Shown here: positions 17,380 through 25,659 of the stretch, in pieces
Layout: each line of letters begins with the position of its first letter
Position numbering within the stretch: the first letter of the stretch is position 1
NCBI GenBank assembly: GCA_045642705.1
Contig: JAZUJK010000024.1
Location: 1 to 56,710, forward strand
Source: UBA1227 sp045642705
Lineage (GTDB): Bacteria > Bacillota > Clostridia > Oscillospirales > Acutalibacteraceae
Length of the DNA stretch: 56,710 nucleotides
Direction: 5' to 3'
Notes under the pieces: model-generated
What the model was told of the DNA's origin: nothing
The model's input: only the letters and a program-made list of their open reading frames with translations
Database searches by the model: none
Made by a program: the position numbers and the translations under genes

Positions 17380-17408
17380 TTGAACTTTTCAAGACTGAAT
17401 GATAAAAT
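17380..17408 (+). promoter_or_regulatory. Predicted promoter of the thiT transcript
   Basis: TTGAAC (17380-17385) and TAAAAT (17403-17408) with a 17-bp spacer. The predicted start near 17415 lies just before the riboswitch. Confidence 0.5.
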
Positions 17409-17428
17409 TATATCCATATTAAAAGTGA

Positions 17429-17527
17429 ATCTGTCCAGGGGTGCTAAATGTTCTTTGGCTGAGATTCGGACCAGTAAGTCCTTGTCCCTTCGACCTGATC
17501 GGGATAATGCCCGCGTAGGAAAGGAAG
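17429..17527 (+). promoter_or_regulatory. TPP riboswitch (THI element) controlling thiT
   Basis: All conserved parts of the thiamin pyrophosphate aptamer are present: GGGGTGCT near 17438-17445, GGCTGAGA at 17457-17464, and ACCTGATC...GGATAATGCC...GCGTAGGAA at about 17492-17522. The ribosome binding site AAAGGAAG (about 17520-17527) coincides with the 3' edge of the aptamer, and only 7 nt separate it from the ATG at 17535. There is no room for a terminator, so TPP probably turns the gene off by hiding the ribosome binding site. Confidence 0.95.
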
Positions 17528-17534
17528 CATATTT

Positions 17535-18113
17535 ATGAGATCCAATAAAACATATAAACTTGTCGTCGCCGCCATGCTTATCGCAATCGCTACCATATTA
17601 AATGAGTTCGCGGTTGTTCATCTACCATATGGTGGTGGCGTAACTATTTTTAGCCAAGTTCCAATTATTGCTATCTCATGGGTTTTCGGTCCGCTCTGGG
17701 GCCTGCTTTCGGGATTTGTAATGTCGCTATTCCAATTGCTATTTGGACTCTCTAACCTATCATATGTTAAGGGCTTTGAGAGCTATATCATTTTGATACT
17801 TTGCGACTATCTACTACCTTATACGACTCTCGGAGTAGCAGGAATATTTAAAAACAAATTTAAGAATTCTTATCTTGAGCTAATCGTAGGCACATTATTC
17901 GTATGCTTCGACAGACTCTTATATCACTTCATATCTGGCATAACTGTCTGGGCCGATTATACAAACGGCAATGATATGGGTGCTGTTATGACCTATTCAC
18001 TGACATATAATGCTGGATATATGATTCCAGAAACTATTGTTACAATAATTGGAATACTTGCACTTAATAGATTCTTGTTCCCAAGACTTGATAGTAATGG
18101 TGTTTTAAAATAA
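17535..18113 (+). CDS. thiT: ECF thiamine transporter substrate-binding subunit ThiT
   Basis: S-component that binds thiamine in the membrane and works with a shared ECF module (EcfA, EcfA', EcfT) encoded elsewhere. 192 residues with about six membrane helices. It carries the ThiT signatures YGGGVTIFSQVPI (after helix 1), FGPLWGLLSGF, and the C-terminal HFISGITVW...YSLTYNAGYMIPE region that lines the thiamine pocket. The riboswitch upstream supports thiamine as substrate. No thiamine biosynthesis gene is next to it. Confidence 0.93.
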   Translation: MRSNKTYKLVVAAMLIAIATILNEFAVVHLPYGGGVTIFSQVPIIAISWVFGPLWGLLSGFVMSLFQLLFGLSNLSYVKGFESYIILILCDYLLPYTTLGVAGIFKNKFKNSYLELIVGTLFVCFDRLLYHFISGITVWADYTNGNDMGAVMTYSLTYNAGYMIPETIVTIIGILALNRFLFPRLDSNGVLK

Positions 18114-18132
18114 ATTTAGAGGAGGTAATCCT

Positions 18133-19599
18133 GTGGCCAAGAAAAAAGTCGAAAACATTGACAAGGAGAACGCTGCCGCGCTCGAAGAACTTGTAAATGA
18201 ACTCCCAGGCGAAGAAATCCCACTGGATATCAATCCAGAAGGCGATGATAAGATTCCACTTGATCCAGAAACAGGACTTGATCCAGAAAAACTTGAGTCT
18301 GAACTCAATGATTTAAAGGACCTTGTTCAAGGTGAAATCGATAAAATGATGGAAGAAAATCCTGATGCTGATTGGAAAGATATCGTAAAAGAAGCCAAGG
18401 ATGAAAAGGCAAATCGTGGCAAGTCCAACCAGAAACTCTGTGAGTGTTGCGGTGAAAATCCTGTAGATGATGACGAGCAATATTGCAGCGACTGTCTAGA
18501 GACTATGCGCCATTACCCATTTGAATGGTGGAAGATACTAATCCCAGTTGTTGCTGTAATTTTAGTTGTTCTTGCTTTTAGTTATTTTGCAATCTCTTTC
18601 TCTGTATTCAAATCAACTGTCTCTGCAAATAAACTTATTGCAGACGGCAAACTGTCATCTGCACTTTCTGCATATGACAAAATAAATGCAGAAATTAAAG
18701 TAACAGATGACAATTTCGGCGGCAGATATCTCAGATATCAGGTAAAACTTTACGATAAAATTGGCGTTGATTCATATGAGGACATGTCTAAATTTATCGA
18801 TAAGTATTTCCCAGGCAGAGCTATTGAAAAGAAAAGCAATAAATGCGTAAAACAGGCCAAAAATAAAGTTGTATCATATGAGAAACTCTATGAGAATCTC
18901 CAGGCAGTATATAGCGAAGATATGACATTTGATAAGTTCATAAAAGAATTTGAGAATAAGAACTTTGGTTCCGACTATGACAAGGGCCAAGAGAACTATT
19001 ACAAGTACTATGCTGCAAGCCTATTTGGTGAGGACATCTCTGTACTTCGTGGCTTCGTTGAGAAAATCCGTGAAGTATCTCCGAATGATAAATCTCTCTA
19101 TCTCCCACTTCTTGCTGAGGTATCTCTGAATGATGGCAAGATAGATGATATGGTAAATTATGCAAATGAGCTGCAGAAATGGAATAAAGAAAGCCCTTAT
19201 GCATATCTCTACCAGTCAATTGGATTTAGACTCCAGGGAAATCTCCCTCGTGCTATCCATGCAGCTAATGAGGGCCTCGCAATCGAGAGCACCAATACTC
19301 TCCTCAACTATCAGGTAGCTGTTATCAACTTGCTCGACGGCAAACTCGAGGCTGCTCATCAATATGCATCAGATGCGTATCAATATGCGGACACTCAGAG
19401 TGCTTATATTTCCGCTGCTAGCCTATACTCACTGACATCTCAACTTCTTGGCAAGAATGATATCAATGCTGAGATTCTAAGTGAGGTCAGCGAATATGGC
19501 TTTGACATTTCACCTGATGTAGAAAAAATCATCAAGGGCGATGTCACAGTTCAAGATATATTTACAAAAGGACAGGGGGATTTTAAATGGGCAGACTAA
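18133..19599 (+). CDS. Membrane-anchored zinc-ribbon/TPR protein, function unknown
   Basis: 488 residues from a GTG behind GAGGAGGT. An acidic N-terminus (1-75) precedes a Cys cluster C103, C105, C106, C118, C121 (LCECCGENP, YCSDC) that looks like a small zinc ribbon, then one membrane helix (133-156). The remaining 330 residues are helical repeats of the TPR type, for example SPYAYLYQSIGFRLQGNLPR. By topology the ribbon is cytoplasmic and the TPR part outside, or the reverse. It lies 19 nt after thiT and overlaps the next gene by 13 nt. No enzyme motif is seen; a scaffold role is the most that can be inferred. Confidence 0.7.
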   Translation: MAKKKVENIDKENAAALEELVNELPGEEIPLDINPEGDDKIPLDPETGLDPEKLESELNDLKDLVQGEIDKMMEENPDADWKDIVKEAKDEKANRGKSNQKLCECCGENPVDDDEQYCSDCLETMRHYPFEWWKILIPVVAVILVVLAFSYFAISFSVFKSTVSANKLIADGKLSSALSAYDKINAEIKVTDDNFGGRYLRYQVKLYDKIGVDSYEDMSKFIDKYFPGRAIEKKSNKCVKQAKNKVVSYEKLYENLQAVYSEDMTFDKFIKEFENKNFGSDYDKGQENYYKYYAASLFGEDISVLRGFVEKIREVSPNDKSLYLPLLAEVSLNDGKIDDMVNYANELQKWNKESPYAYLYQSIGFRLQGNLPRAIHAANEGLAIESTNTLLNYQVAVINLLDGKLEAAHQYASDAYQYADTQSAYISAASLYSLTSQLLGKNDINAEILSEVSEYGFDISPDVEKIIKGDVTVQDIFTKGQGDFKWAD

Positions 19600-20120
19600 T
19601 TTTCATAATTAAAATTCTCACTTTCCCAGGAACTCTTCTAAAAGCGTTCCTTGAGCACTTAACTTGTAGAATGTTCGGCATTCCAATTGAATTCTCCAAG
19701 TATTTCCAAAAGAATGAGCTCTGTGGCCATATTGAGCATTTGCTCGCCCCTCAGAAAGGCAGCTTTGGAATATGCTTTATGCCACATATCATTACATTGT
19801 TTATGGGACTTATCTTTTCAATCCCATCAGCAATGAACATCGTCTATCTTGGAAAGTTCAATGTGTTTGGTATCATATTCTTCTATCTTGGAATCTCTTG
19901 CCTTCTCAACTGTTTCCCTCTTATTGAGGATGTAATTAACATGTGGGACCACCTATATGGAAAGGGCAACAACAGCAAGCTCGTATCCAAGATTTTTATG
20001 GCGATACCAGCCGCTATTATGTATGCCGGCGCTTATATGGAAAGATATTTCATTACTATCCTCACAACAGCAGGATTTATGTATGCGATTCCATATATTA
20101 TGTCACTATTCATTAAATAA
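19587..20120 (+). CDS. Small polytopic membrane protein, function unknown
   Basis: 177 residues with about four hydrophobic segments (about 1-18, 66-90, 92-115 and 134-175). The soluble-looking stretch between the first two (about 22-62) holds His and Cys: LEHLTCR, then NELCGHIEHLLAP. This resembles conserved hypothetical proteins I associate with Clostridia, but I cannot name a family. It overlaps the zinc-ribbon/TPR gene by 13 nt in another frame, so the two are probably made together. A terminator follows at once. Confidence 0.65.
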   Translation: MGRLIFIIKILTFPGTLLKAFLEHLTCRMFGIPIEFSKYFQKNELCGHIEHLLAPQKGSFGICFMPHIITLFMGLIFSIPSAMNIVYLGKFNVFGIIFFYLGISCLLNCFPLIEDVINMWDHLYGKGNNSKLVSKIFMAIPAAIMYAGAYMERYFITILTTAGFMYAIPYIMSLFIK

Positions 20121-20129
20121 GATAAAAAA

Positions 20130-20154
20130 ACTCCCAACCGTTCTGGTTGGGAGT
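20130..20154. terminator. Bidirectional intrinsic terminator
   Basis: Ten-bp perfect stem ACTCCCAACC/GGTTGGGAGT with a 5-nt loop, flanked by a run of A on the left and ATTTTATT on the right. It serves the thiT unit and the converging aminopeptidase. Confidence 0.88.
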
Positions 20155-20167
20155 ATTTTATTGCCTA

Positions 20168-21574
20168 TTATTTCAAATTGAAGAACTCATAGAATGCTCT
20201 ATATGCTTCATATACATCAATTTTAGCAACAACTTCGAATGGTGCGTGCATTGAGAGTACTGGTACACCGAGATCAACAACTTCTATATCGTGGCTTGCA
20301 ACATAGAGGGCAACAGTTCCGCCGCCACCGGCGTCAACTGCTCCGAGTTCACCTATCTGCCATACGATATTGTTGGCCTCAAGGAAGCCACGAACCTTGC
20401 CCATAAACTCTGCAGAGGCATCAGAAGAACCTGATTTGCCACGGGCACCGGTATATTTTGTAATTACAACGCCCTTGTTTATATATGAAACATTGCGTTT
20501 CTCCATAACTTCTGGGAATGTTGGGTCATATGCTGAATTAACATCTGCTGAGAGACACTCTGACTTGCTCATAACATCTCTGCCGTTTGCACCAAAGCAC
20601 TCTGCAAGATCATATAGGAAATATGGGAGATAATCAGAATCAAGGCCTGTATTGCCATAAGATCCAATTTCTTCCTTGTCTGTCAAAACAGTCACTACTG
20701 TATAAGCAGGATTCTTGATATTGAATGCTGCCTCTGCTGCAGGATAAGCGCATACGCGGTCATCATGTCCATATGCACCAATCATGCTGCGATCAAAGCC
20801 GATATCGCAGGCTTTAAGCGCAGGAACAACCTCGAGTTCTGCTGAGAGAAAGTCCTTCTCGACAATACCATACTTCTTGTTGAGTATGTCGAGAATGTTG
20901 AGTTTTACGAGGTTGGATGCCTTGTCACCCTTGAAAGGACGGCTACCAACGAGAACATTGAGTTCCTCACCGCGTATACCATCTGCCAATGTGCGCTTCT
21001 CCTGCTCCTTACCAAGATGTGGGAGAAGATCAGTAATCACAAACTTTGGATCATTGTCGTCTTCACCGATATTAACATTAATTACTTCACCATTTGGCTT
21101 AACTACTACACCATGAAGTGCAAGTGGGATTGTAACCCACTGATATTTCTTGATTCCACCATAGTAATGTGTCTTAAAGAGAGCAATTTCCTCAGACTCA
21201 TATAATGGATTTGGTTTGAGATCAAGGCGAGGTGAATCAATATGAGAAATTGCAAGTTTTACACCGTCTGTAATTGGTCTCTTACCAATTACTGCAAGTA
21301 TGATTGCCTTGCCTCTATTCATTCTATATACTTTGTCGCCTGCTTTATATTTCTTGGTCTTATCAAACTCTGTGAATCCGAGTGACTGAGCCTTGTCCTG
21401 CATCCACTGTGCGATTTCACGCTCTGTCTTGGCCTCGTTCAAGAACTTGATATAACTATCACAGAACTTGTCAGCAGCTTTTACTTCCTTGTCATCCATT
21501 TGGGATGTCATACCATGCTGAGCATCATAACAAAGTTTTTCTTGGAGCTTTTCAGCTTTTGATTTTTCAGCCAT
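20168..21574 (-). CDS. M18-family aminopeptidase
   Basis: Dinuclear zinc exopeptidase that removes N-terminal residues, probably for peptide turnover in the cytoplasm. Family motifs are visible: LAISHIDSPRLDLKPNPLYE (first metal His and bridging region), HYYGGIKKYQW, DKEEIGSYGNTG with the catalytic and metal Glu pair, SADVNSAYDPTFPE, and SMHAPFEVVAKIDVYEAY with the final metal His. 468 residues, normal for bacterial M18. GGAGGAATAGAT before the ATG lies in the end of coaE, 2 nt away. Last gene of the prfA-sua5-coaE unit. Confidence 0.92.
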   Translation of the reverse strand: MAEKSKAEKLQEKLCYDAQHGMTSQMDDKEVKAADKFCDSYIKFLNEAKTEREIAQWMQDKAQSLGFTEFDKTKKYKAGDKVYRMNRGKAIILAVIGKRPITDGVKLAISHIDSPRLDLKPNPLYESEEIALFKTHYYGGIKKYQWVTIPLALHGVVVKPNGEVINVNIGEDDNDPKFVITDLLPHLGKEQEKRTLADGIRGEELNVLVGSRPFKGDKASNLVKLNILDILNKKYGIVEKDFLSAELEVVPALKACDIGFDRSMIGAYGHDDRVCAYPAAEAAFNIKNPAYTVVTVLTDKEEIGSYGNTGLDSDYLPYFLYDLAECFGANGRDVMSKSECLSADVNSAYDPTFPEVMEKRNVSYINKGVVITKYTGARGKSGSSDASAEFMGKVRGFLEANNIVWQIGELGAVDAGGGGTVALYVASHDIEVVDLGVPVLSMHAPFEVVAKIDVYEAYRAFYEFFNLK

Positions 21575-21576
21575 AT

Positions 21577-22224
21577 CTATTCCTCCATATTGTCGAGTAT
21601 TATCTCGCCACTAATTTTTTCTTCAATAATTCGTGCGACTGAACGCACCTGTTTTCTTAATTCATCGAGGCTTCCATCATTTTCGATTATATAATCTGAA
21701 TTCTGGCGGAAGTAATCCTCGGATAATTGAGCGCTCATTCTGTTTCTAGCCTCTTCTGGGCTGAGCTCGTCACGCTCAATTATTCTATTTAGTCTTATCT
21801 CATCTGATGCAACAACCGAAATTATATAATTGCAATCATATGATAGCTTACTTTCAAAGAGTTGTGGTGCATCAATTATTGCAGCTTCATAGCCATTAAA
21901 GAACAAGCCATTGACCTTCTTTAAAATGAGTCTGCATATCTCTGGATGCGTAATATCATTTAGCATCTTGGTATATGCAGGATTGGAGAAGGCTCTAAGG
22001 GCTAAAAGTTCTCTATCAAGTGTACCATCTTCTTTTATAATATCTGGTCCAAAGTTTTCTGACAAACGAGGCAGAATTGGCGAGCCCTTCTCAGTTACGA
22101 GATGAGCCACAGAATCGGCATCTACGACACCATAACCATATTTCTTCAGTTCCTCTGCAACAACGCTTTTCCCAGCGCCAGTTTGACCAGTAAGACCTAC
22201 TATTATTGCTTTTCTCATCGGCAT
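21577..22224 (-). CDS. coaE: Dephospho-CoA kinase
   Basis: Last step of coenzyme A synthesis: phosphorylates the 3'-OH of dephospho-CoA. The P-loop is GLTGQTGAGKS, followed by DADSVAHLV and the THPEI segment typical of CoaE. The frame opens at 22254, but the ATG at 22224 (MPMRKAIIVG) has AAGGGG 7 nt upstream and gives 215 residues, the usual length. It starts 22 nt after the sua5 stop. Confidence 0.92.
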   Translation of the reverse strand: MPMRKAIIVGLTGQTGAGKSVVAEELKKYGYGVVDADSVAHLVTEKGSPILPRLSENFGPDIIKEDGTLDRELLALRAFSNPAYTKMLNDITHPEICRLILKKVNGLFFNGYEAAIIDAPQLFESKLSYDCNYIISVVASDEIRLNRIIERDELSPEEARNRMSAQLSEDYFRQNSDYIIENDGSLDELRKQVRSVARIIEEKISGEIILDNMEE

Positions 22225-22246
22225 TGTTTGCCCCTTATAATTAATC

Positions 22247-23263
22247 TTAAACATCTACTATTTTATACTCTGCTGCACGAAGCAGACGGTTCATAACTGC
22301 AAGTCCCACACCATCTGATGATGGGCAGCGAACATAAAGTTCTGTTATTTTGTCATCATCACAGGCACGAAGTGCATCGAAAAGTTTTGCTGCGTGTGCG
22401 AGATCATCATCCTGCGCACCAAAATTATAAGTCTTACAGTCTAAACCTTCCTCGCCATCAAAAACGAGGGCCGCAACATTATTATCGCCTTCGAATTTCT
22501 GGTTTACAAATTCAGCGAAAGCAGAGAATGTGCCACGCACAATTGTAACATCTGATGATGGTGAATAATGTTTATATTTCATTCCTGGTGATGCTGCACG
22601 CTCGCCTTCTTTTAACTTGCCAAGCACTGCATCATCTATTAGGAGTTCATCACCTAAAACCTCTTCGAGTTCCTCTGGTGTTACTCTGCCTGGGCGGAGC
22701 AAACGAGGCTTTCTCGTTGCGAGCGTGATAACAGTCGACTCAACGCCAACGGAACAAGGGCCGCCGTCTACAACTGCATCTATTTTACCTGCCATGTCAT
22801 GCATTACATGGGTCGCAGTTGTAGGGGAAGGTTTTCCCGATGTGTTGGCGGAAGGTGCGGCAAGCGGTACGCCTGCCGCTTTTATTATCTTGCGAGCAAC
22901 CGGATGACTTGGCATGCGAATTGCAACTGTGTCGAGACCTGCCGACACCTCGTCTGGAATAATCGGTGATTTATCAAGAATAATGGTAAGTGGACCAGGC
23001 CAGAACGCATCGGCCAGGTCATAGACAACTGGTGGAACATATGATACCAAGTCATCGAGTTCAGATATCTCCGCAATATGGACAATAAGAGGATTGTCCA
23101 TTGGTCTACCTTTCGCTTCAAATATCTTGGCAACTGCTGCACCATCAAGTGCATTGGCAGCAAGACCATATACAGTCTCAGTTGGTATTCCAACAAGGCC
23201 ACCTTTTTTCAAGATAGCTCCAGCCTCATTGCACTGTTCACTTGTCAGAAACTTTGTCTCCAT
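22247..23263 (-). CDS. L-threonylcarbamoyladenylate synthase (Sua5/YwlC type)
   Basis: Makes threonylcarbamoyl-AMP from Thr, bicarbonate and ATP for the t6A37 modification of ANN-reading tRNAs. The YrdC domain fills residues about 10-200, with GGLVGIPTETVYGLAANA and KGRPMDNPLIVHI. The C-terminal Sua5 domain (about 235-338), joined through a Pro/Gly-rich linker (SPGMKYKHYSP), distinguishes it from the short TsaC form. The ATG overlaps the prfA stop by 1 nt. The usual neighbour is prmC; it is absent here. Confidence 0.93.
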   Translation of the reverse strand: METKFLTSEQCNEAGAILKKGGLVGIPTETVYGLAANALDGAAVAKIFEAKGRPMDNPLIVHIAEISELDDLVSYVPPVVYDLADAFWPGPLTIILDKSPIIPDEVSAGLDTVAIRMPSHPVARKIIKAAGVPLAAPSANTSGKPSPTTATHVMHDMAGKIDAVVDGGPCSVGVESTVITLATRKPRLLRPGRVTPEELEEVLGDELLIDDAVLGKLKEGERAASPGMKYKHYSPSSDVTIVRGTFSAFAEFVNQKFEGDNNVAALVFDGEEGLDCKTYNFGAQDDDLAHAAKLFDALRACDDDKITELYVRCPSSDGVGLAVMNRLLRAAEYKIVDV

Positions 23264-24336
23264 TATTCTGCATCTGCCTTCAATTTCTCTGCTGTATCAG
23301 CAGTGATAAGTGCATCGATAAGTTCATCAAGATCGCCATCCATAATCTGGTCAATCTTATAAAGTGTGAGATTGATACGGTGATCTGATACACGACCCTG
23401 AGGGAAATTGTATGTACGAATTCTCTCTGAACGGTCACCTGAACCTACCATTGATTTACGTGCATCAGCACGCTCAGCAGCTGCTTTTGCAAGCTGCTCT
23501 TCATATAACTTAGTACGGAGAATTGTTAGAGCTTTATCCTTATTTTGGAACTGTGAGCGCTCATCTTGGCACTCAACTACGAGGCCTGTTGGAATATATG
23601 TAGCACGAATTGCGGAGGATGTCTTATTTACCTTTTGACCACCTGCACCTGATGAGCGGAATACATCAATTTTTACATCCGCCATATCAAGTTCAAAGTC
23701 TACAGCCTCGGCCTCTGGGAGAACTGCAACGGTAACAGCTGATGTCTGAATACGTCCCTGAGACTCAGTCTCTGGGACACGCTGTACTCTATGAGTACCA
23801 CTTTCAAACTTATATCTTGAATAAGCGCCGTCACCTTTGACTTCAAAACTTACTTCCTTATATCCACCGAGCTCCGTTGAGTTCTCACTCATGATTTCAT
23901 ACTTAAATCCCTTGGCCTCGGCATACATAGTATACATGCGGAAGAGCGAATGAGCGAAAAGCGCTGACTCCTCACCACCTGTACCTGCGCGGATTTCAAC
24001 GATTACGTTTTTATCATCATTAGGGTCACGAGGCAAAAGCAATATCTTGAGTTCCTCAGATATGCGCTCCATATCCTCTTTTCCAGTCTTGTAGTCCTCT
24101 TGAGCGAGCTCTTCAAGTTCCGGATCAAGTCCACCCATATCTATCAGTTCCTTGGCCTCTTTATATGTTGTTTCAGCCTTTTTATACTCGCGGAACTTTT
24201 CAACAACTGGAGTAATCTGCTTTAACTCCTTCATAAGCGCAGTATACTTGTTCATATCAGATACAATTGCAGGATCTGCAATCTGTTCCTGAATTGCAAG
24301 ATAGCGCTGTTCAACTTGTGCAAGTTTGTCTAACAT
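23263..24336 (-). CDS. prfA: Peptide chain release factor 1
   Basis: Reads UAA and UAG and triggers peptide release. The GGQ motif is at residues 232-234 (SSGAGGQKVNKTSSA). The stop-codon reading tripeptide is PET (188-190, RVPETESQGR), matching the PxT class of RF1 and not SPF of RF2. 357 residues, normal. AGGAG precedes the ATG. First gene of a four-gene unit with sua5, coaE and the aminopeptidase. Confidence 0.96.
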   Translation of the reverse strand: MLDKLAQVEQRYLAIQEQIADPAIVSDMNKYTALMKELKQITPVVEKFREYKKAETTYKEAKELIDMGGLDPELEELAQEDYKTGKEDMERISEELKILLLPRDPNDDKNVIVEIRAGTGGEESALFAHSLFRMYTMYAEAKGFKYEIMSENSTELGGYKEVSFEVKGDGAYSRYKFESGTHRVQRVPETESQGRIQTSAVTVAVLPEAEAVDFELDMADVKIDVFRSSGAGGQKVNKTSSAIRATYIPTGLVVECQDERSQFQNKDKALTILRTKLYEEQLAKAAAERADARKSMVGSGDRSERIRTYNFPQGRVSDHRINLTLYKIDQIMDGDLDELIDALITADTAEKLKADAE

Positions 24337-24373
24337 AAATTCTCCTAAATACGTGAATTTTAAAGTAATAGAT

Positions 24374-24401
24374 AGTATAACATTTTTTATTGTTATTTTA
24401 A
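24374..24401 (-). promoter_or_regulatory. Predicted extended -10 promoter for the prfA unit
   Basis: On the minus strand TGTTATACT (24382-24374) is an extended -10. A weak TTAAAA lies 16 bp further up as -35. Confidence 0.4.
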
Positions 24402-24440
24402 AGGTTTATAGGTATACTTTTAATAAAGGTGGTCGAGAAA

Positions 24441-25184
24441 ATGCAAAAAGAATATGTTTTTGACGTCGCAGACGCAACTGAAAAATGTATAAATTGGATA
24501 AGAGAATGGTTCAATGAAAACGGACCAACCTGTAATGCAATCCTTGGAATATCAGGTGGCAAGGACTCCTCTGTCGCTGCCGCACTATGTGCCAAGGCAC
24601 TTGGCAAGGACAGAGTTATCGGTGTTCTTATGCCAGAGGGTGTTCAGCCAGATATCGATTACTCACATGACCTTGTTGAATTCCTCGGAATAAAATCATT
24701 CGAAGTAAATGTTGGAGAGTCTATTGCAGATATTAGAAAAGCAGCTGAGGAAGCTGGAGTAGAGATTACTGTACCTGCAAGAACCAATCTTCCACCACGA
24801 GTTAGAATGTCTGTCCTATATCTCGTTGGAGCATCATATAATGGACGCGTTATTAACACATGCAATCTCTCAGAGGACTGGGTTGGATATGCCACAAGAT
24901 ACGGCGATGGTGCCGGTGATGTAGGTCCTATCTCCAACTTCACAGTTGAGGAAGTTATTGCAATAGGCAGATATCTCGGACTTCCAGAAAAATTCGTAAT
25001 CAAGCCACCATCAGACGGTCTCTGTGGCAAGACTGATGAGGACAATCTCGGATTTACTTACCAGGAACTTGACGATTATATTCGTCGTGGTATTGAGCCA
25101 CCTCACAAGGAGCGAATCGATCATCTCCATGAGATAAATCAGTTCAAGCTCCGTTACATGCCAACATTTAAATATTTTGAATAA
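24441..25184 (+). CDS. nadE: Ammonia-dependent NAD+ synthetase
   Basis: Amidates nicotinic acid adenine dinucleotide to NAD with ATP and ammonia. The ATP-pyrophosphatase P-loop is SGGKDSS (38-44). TCNLSEDWVGYATRYGDGAG and the PPSDGLCGKTDEDNLGFTY segment are NadE signatures. No glutaminase domain is fused. The ATG at 24441 is preferred over the GTG at 24429 because AAAGGTGG sits 8 nt upstream of it. Single-gene unit with its own terminator. Confidence 0.93.
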   Translation: MQKEYVFDVADATEKCINWIREWFNENGPTCNAILGISGGKDSSVAAALCAKALGKDRVIGVLMPEGVQPDIDYSHDLVEFLGIKSFEVNVGESIADIRKAAEEAGVEITVPARTNLPPRVRMSVLYLVGASYNGRVINTCNLSEDWVGYATRYGDGAGDVGPISNFTVEEVIAIGRYLGLPEKFVIKPPSDGLCGKTDEDNLGFTYQELDDYIRRGIEPPHKERIDHLHEINQFKLRYMPTFKYFE

Positions 25185-25188
25185 TGAA

Positions 25189-25214
25189 AAGACCCGCTCG
25201 GCTGAGCGGGTCTT
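25189..25214. terminator. Bidirectional intrinsic terminator after nadE
   Basis: Eleven-bp perfect stem AAGACCCGCTC/GAGCGGGTCTT with a GGCT loop and GTTTTTAT after it. It also lies 5 nt from the end of the converging ACT gene. Confidence 0.9.
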
Positions 25215-25218
25215 GTTT

Positions 25219-25647
25219 TTATATTCTGTAGATATCTGATGGTGAACCATTATATCCATTTGCCACAAGTGCTGATTCTGCGCTCATAACATCTGATGGC
25301 TTAATAACAACAAGGGCTTTGCCTGTTGTCTTGCCGATACAAGCATATAGATATTCAACATCAATTTCGGCCTTTTCAAGAACCTCTAGCATACCTGAAA
25401 GTCCACCTGGTTGATCTTCCATAACAGCAGCTACTACATCGGTTATCTTAACCACAACGCCCTCTTCTTTCAGAGCAGCTCTTGCTTCCTCTGGCTTATC
25501 AACTATAAGTCTTAAAACACCAAAATCCGATGTGTCTGCAAGGGAGAGTGCACTGATATCAACATCCGCTTTTGACAATGCTTTTGTAATAGCCACAAGT
25601 CTGCCCTTTTTATTTTCAACGAAAACAGAAAGTTGTTTAATAATCAT
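25219..25647 (-). CDS. Tandem ACT-domain protein
   Basis: 142 residues that split into two ACT domains (about 2-68 and 71-140), the small ligand-binding fold of amino-acid regulated proteins. The first begins KQLSVFVENKKGRLVAITKA and the second has EDQPGGLSGMLEVLEKAEID. No enzyme domain is fused. Twelve nt after the phenylacetate-CoA ligase with AAGGAGG before its ATG, so clearly in its operon. Such pairs are common in anaerobes, which suggests that aromatic amino acids or their derivatives are sensed; this is inference. Confidence 0.87.
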   Translation of the reverse strand: MIIKQLSVFVENKKGRLVAITKALSKADVDISALSLADTSDFGVLRLIVDKPEEARAALKEEGVVVKITDVVAAVMEDQPGGLSGMLEVLEKAEIDVEYLYACIGKTTGKALVVIKPSDVMSAESALVANGYNGSPSDIYRI

Positions 25648-25659
25648 TGCTTCTCCTCC

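Noticed and set aside
24390..24418. Promoter TTGTTA-17-TATACT for nadE
   Set aside because: The predicted start coincides with the ribosome binding site; too marginal to list as a feature.
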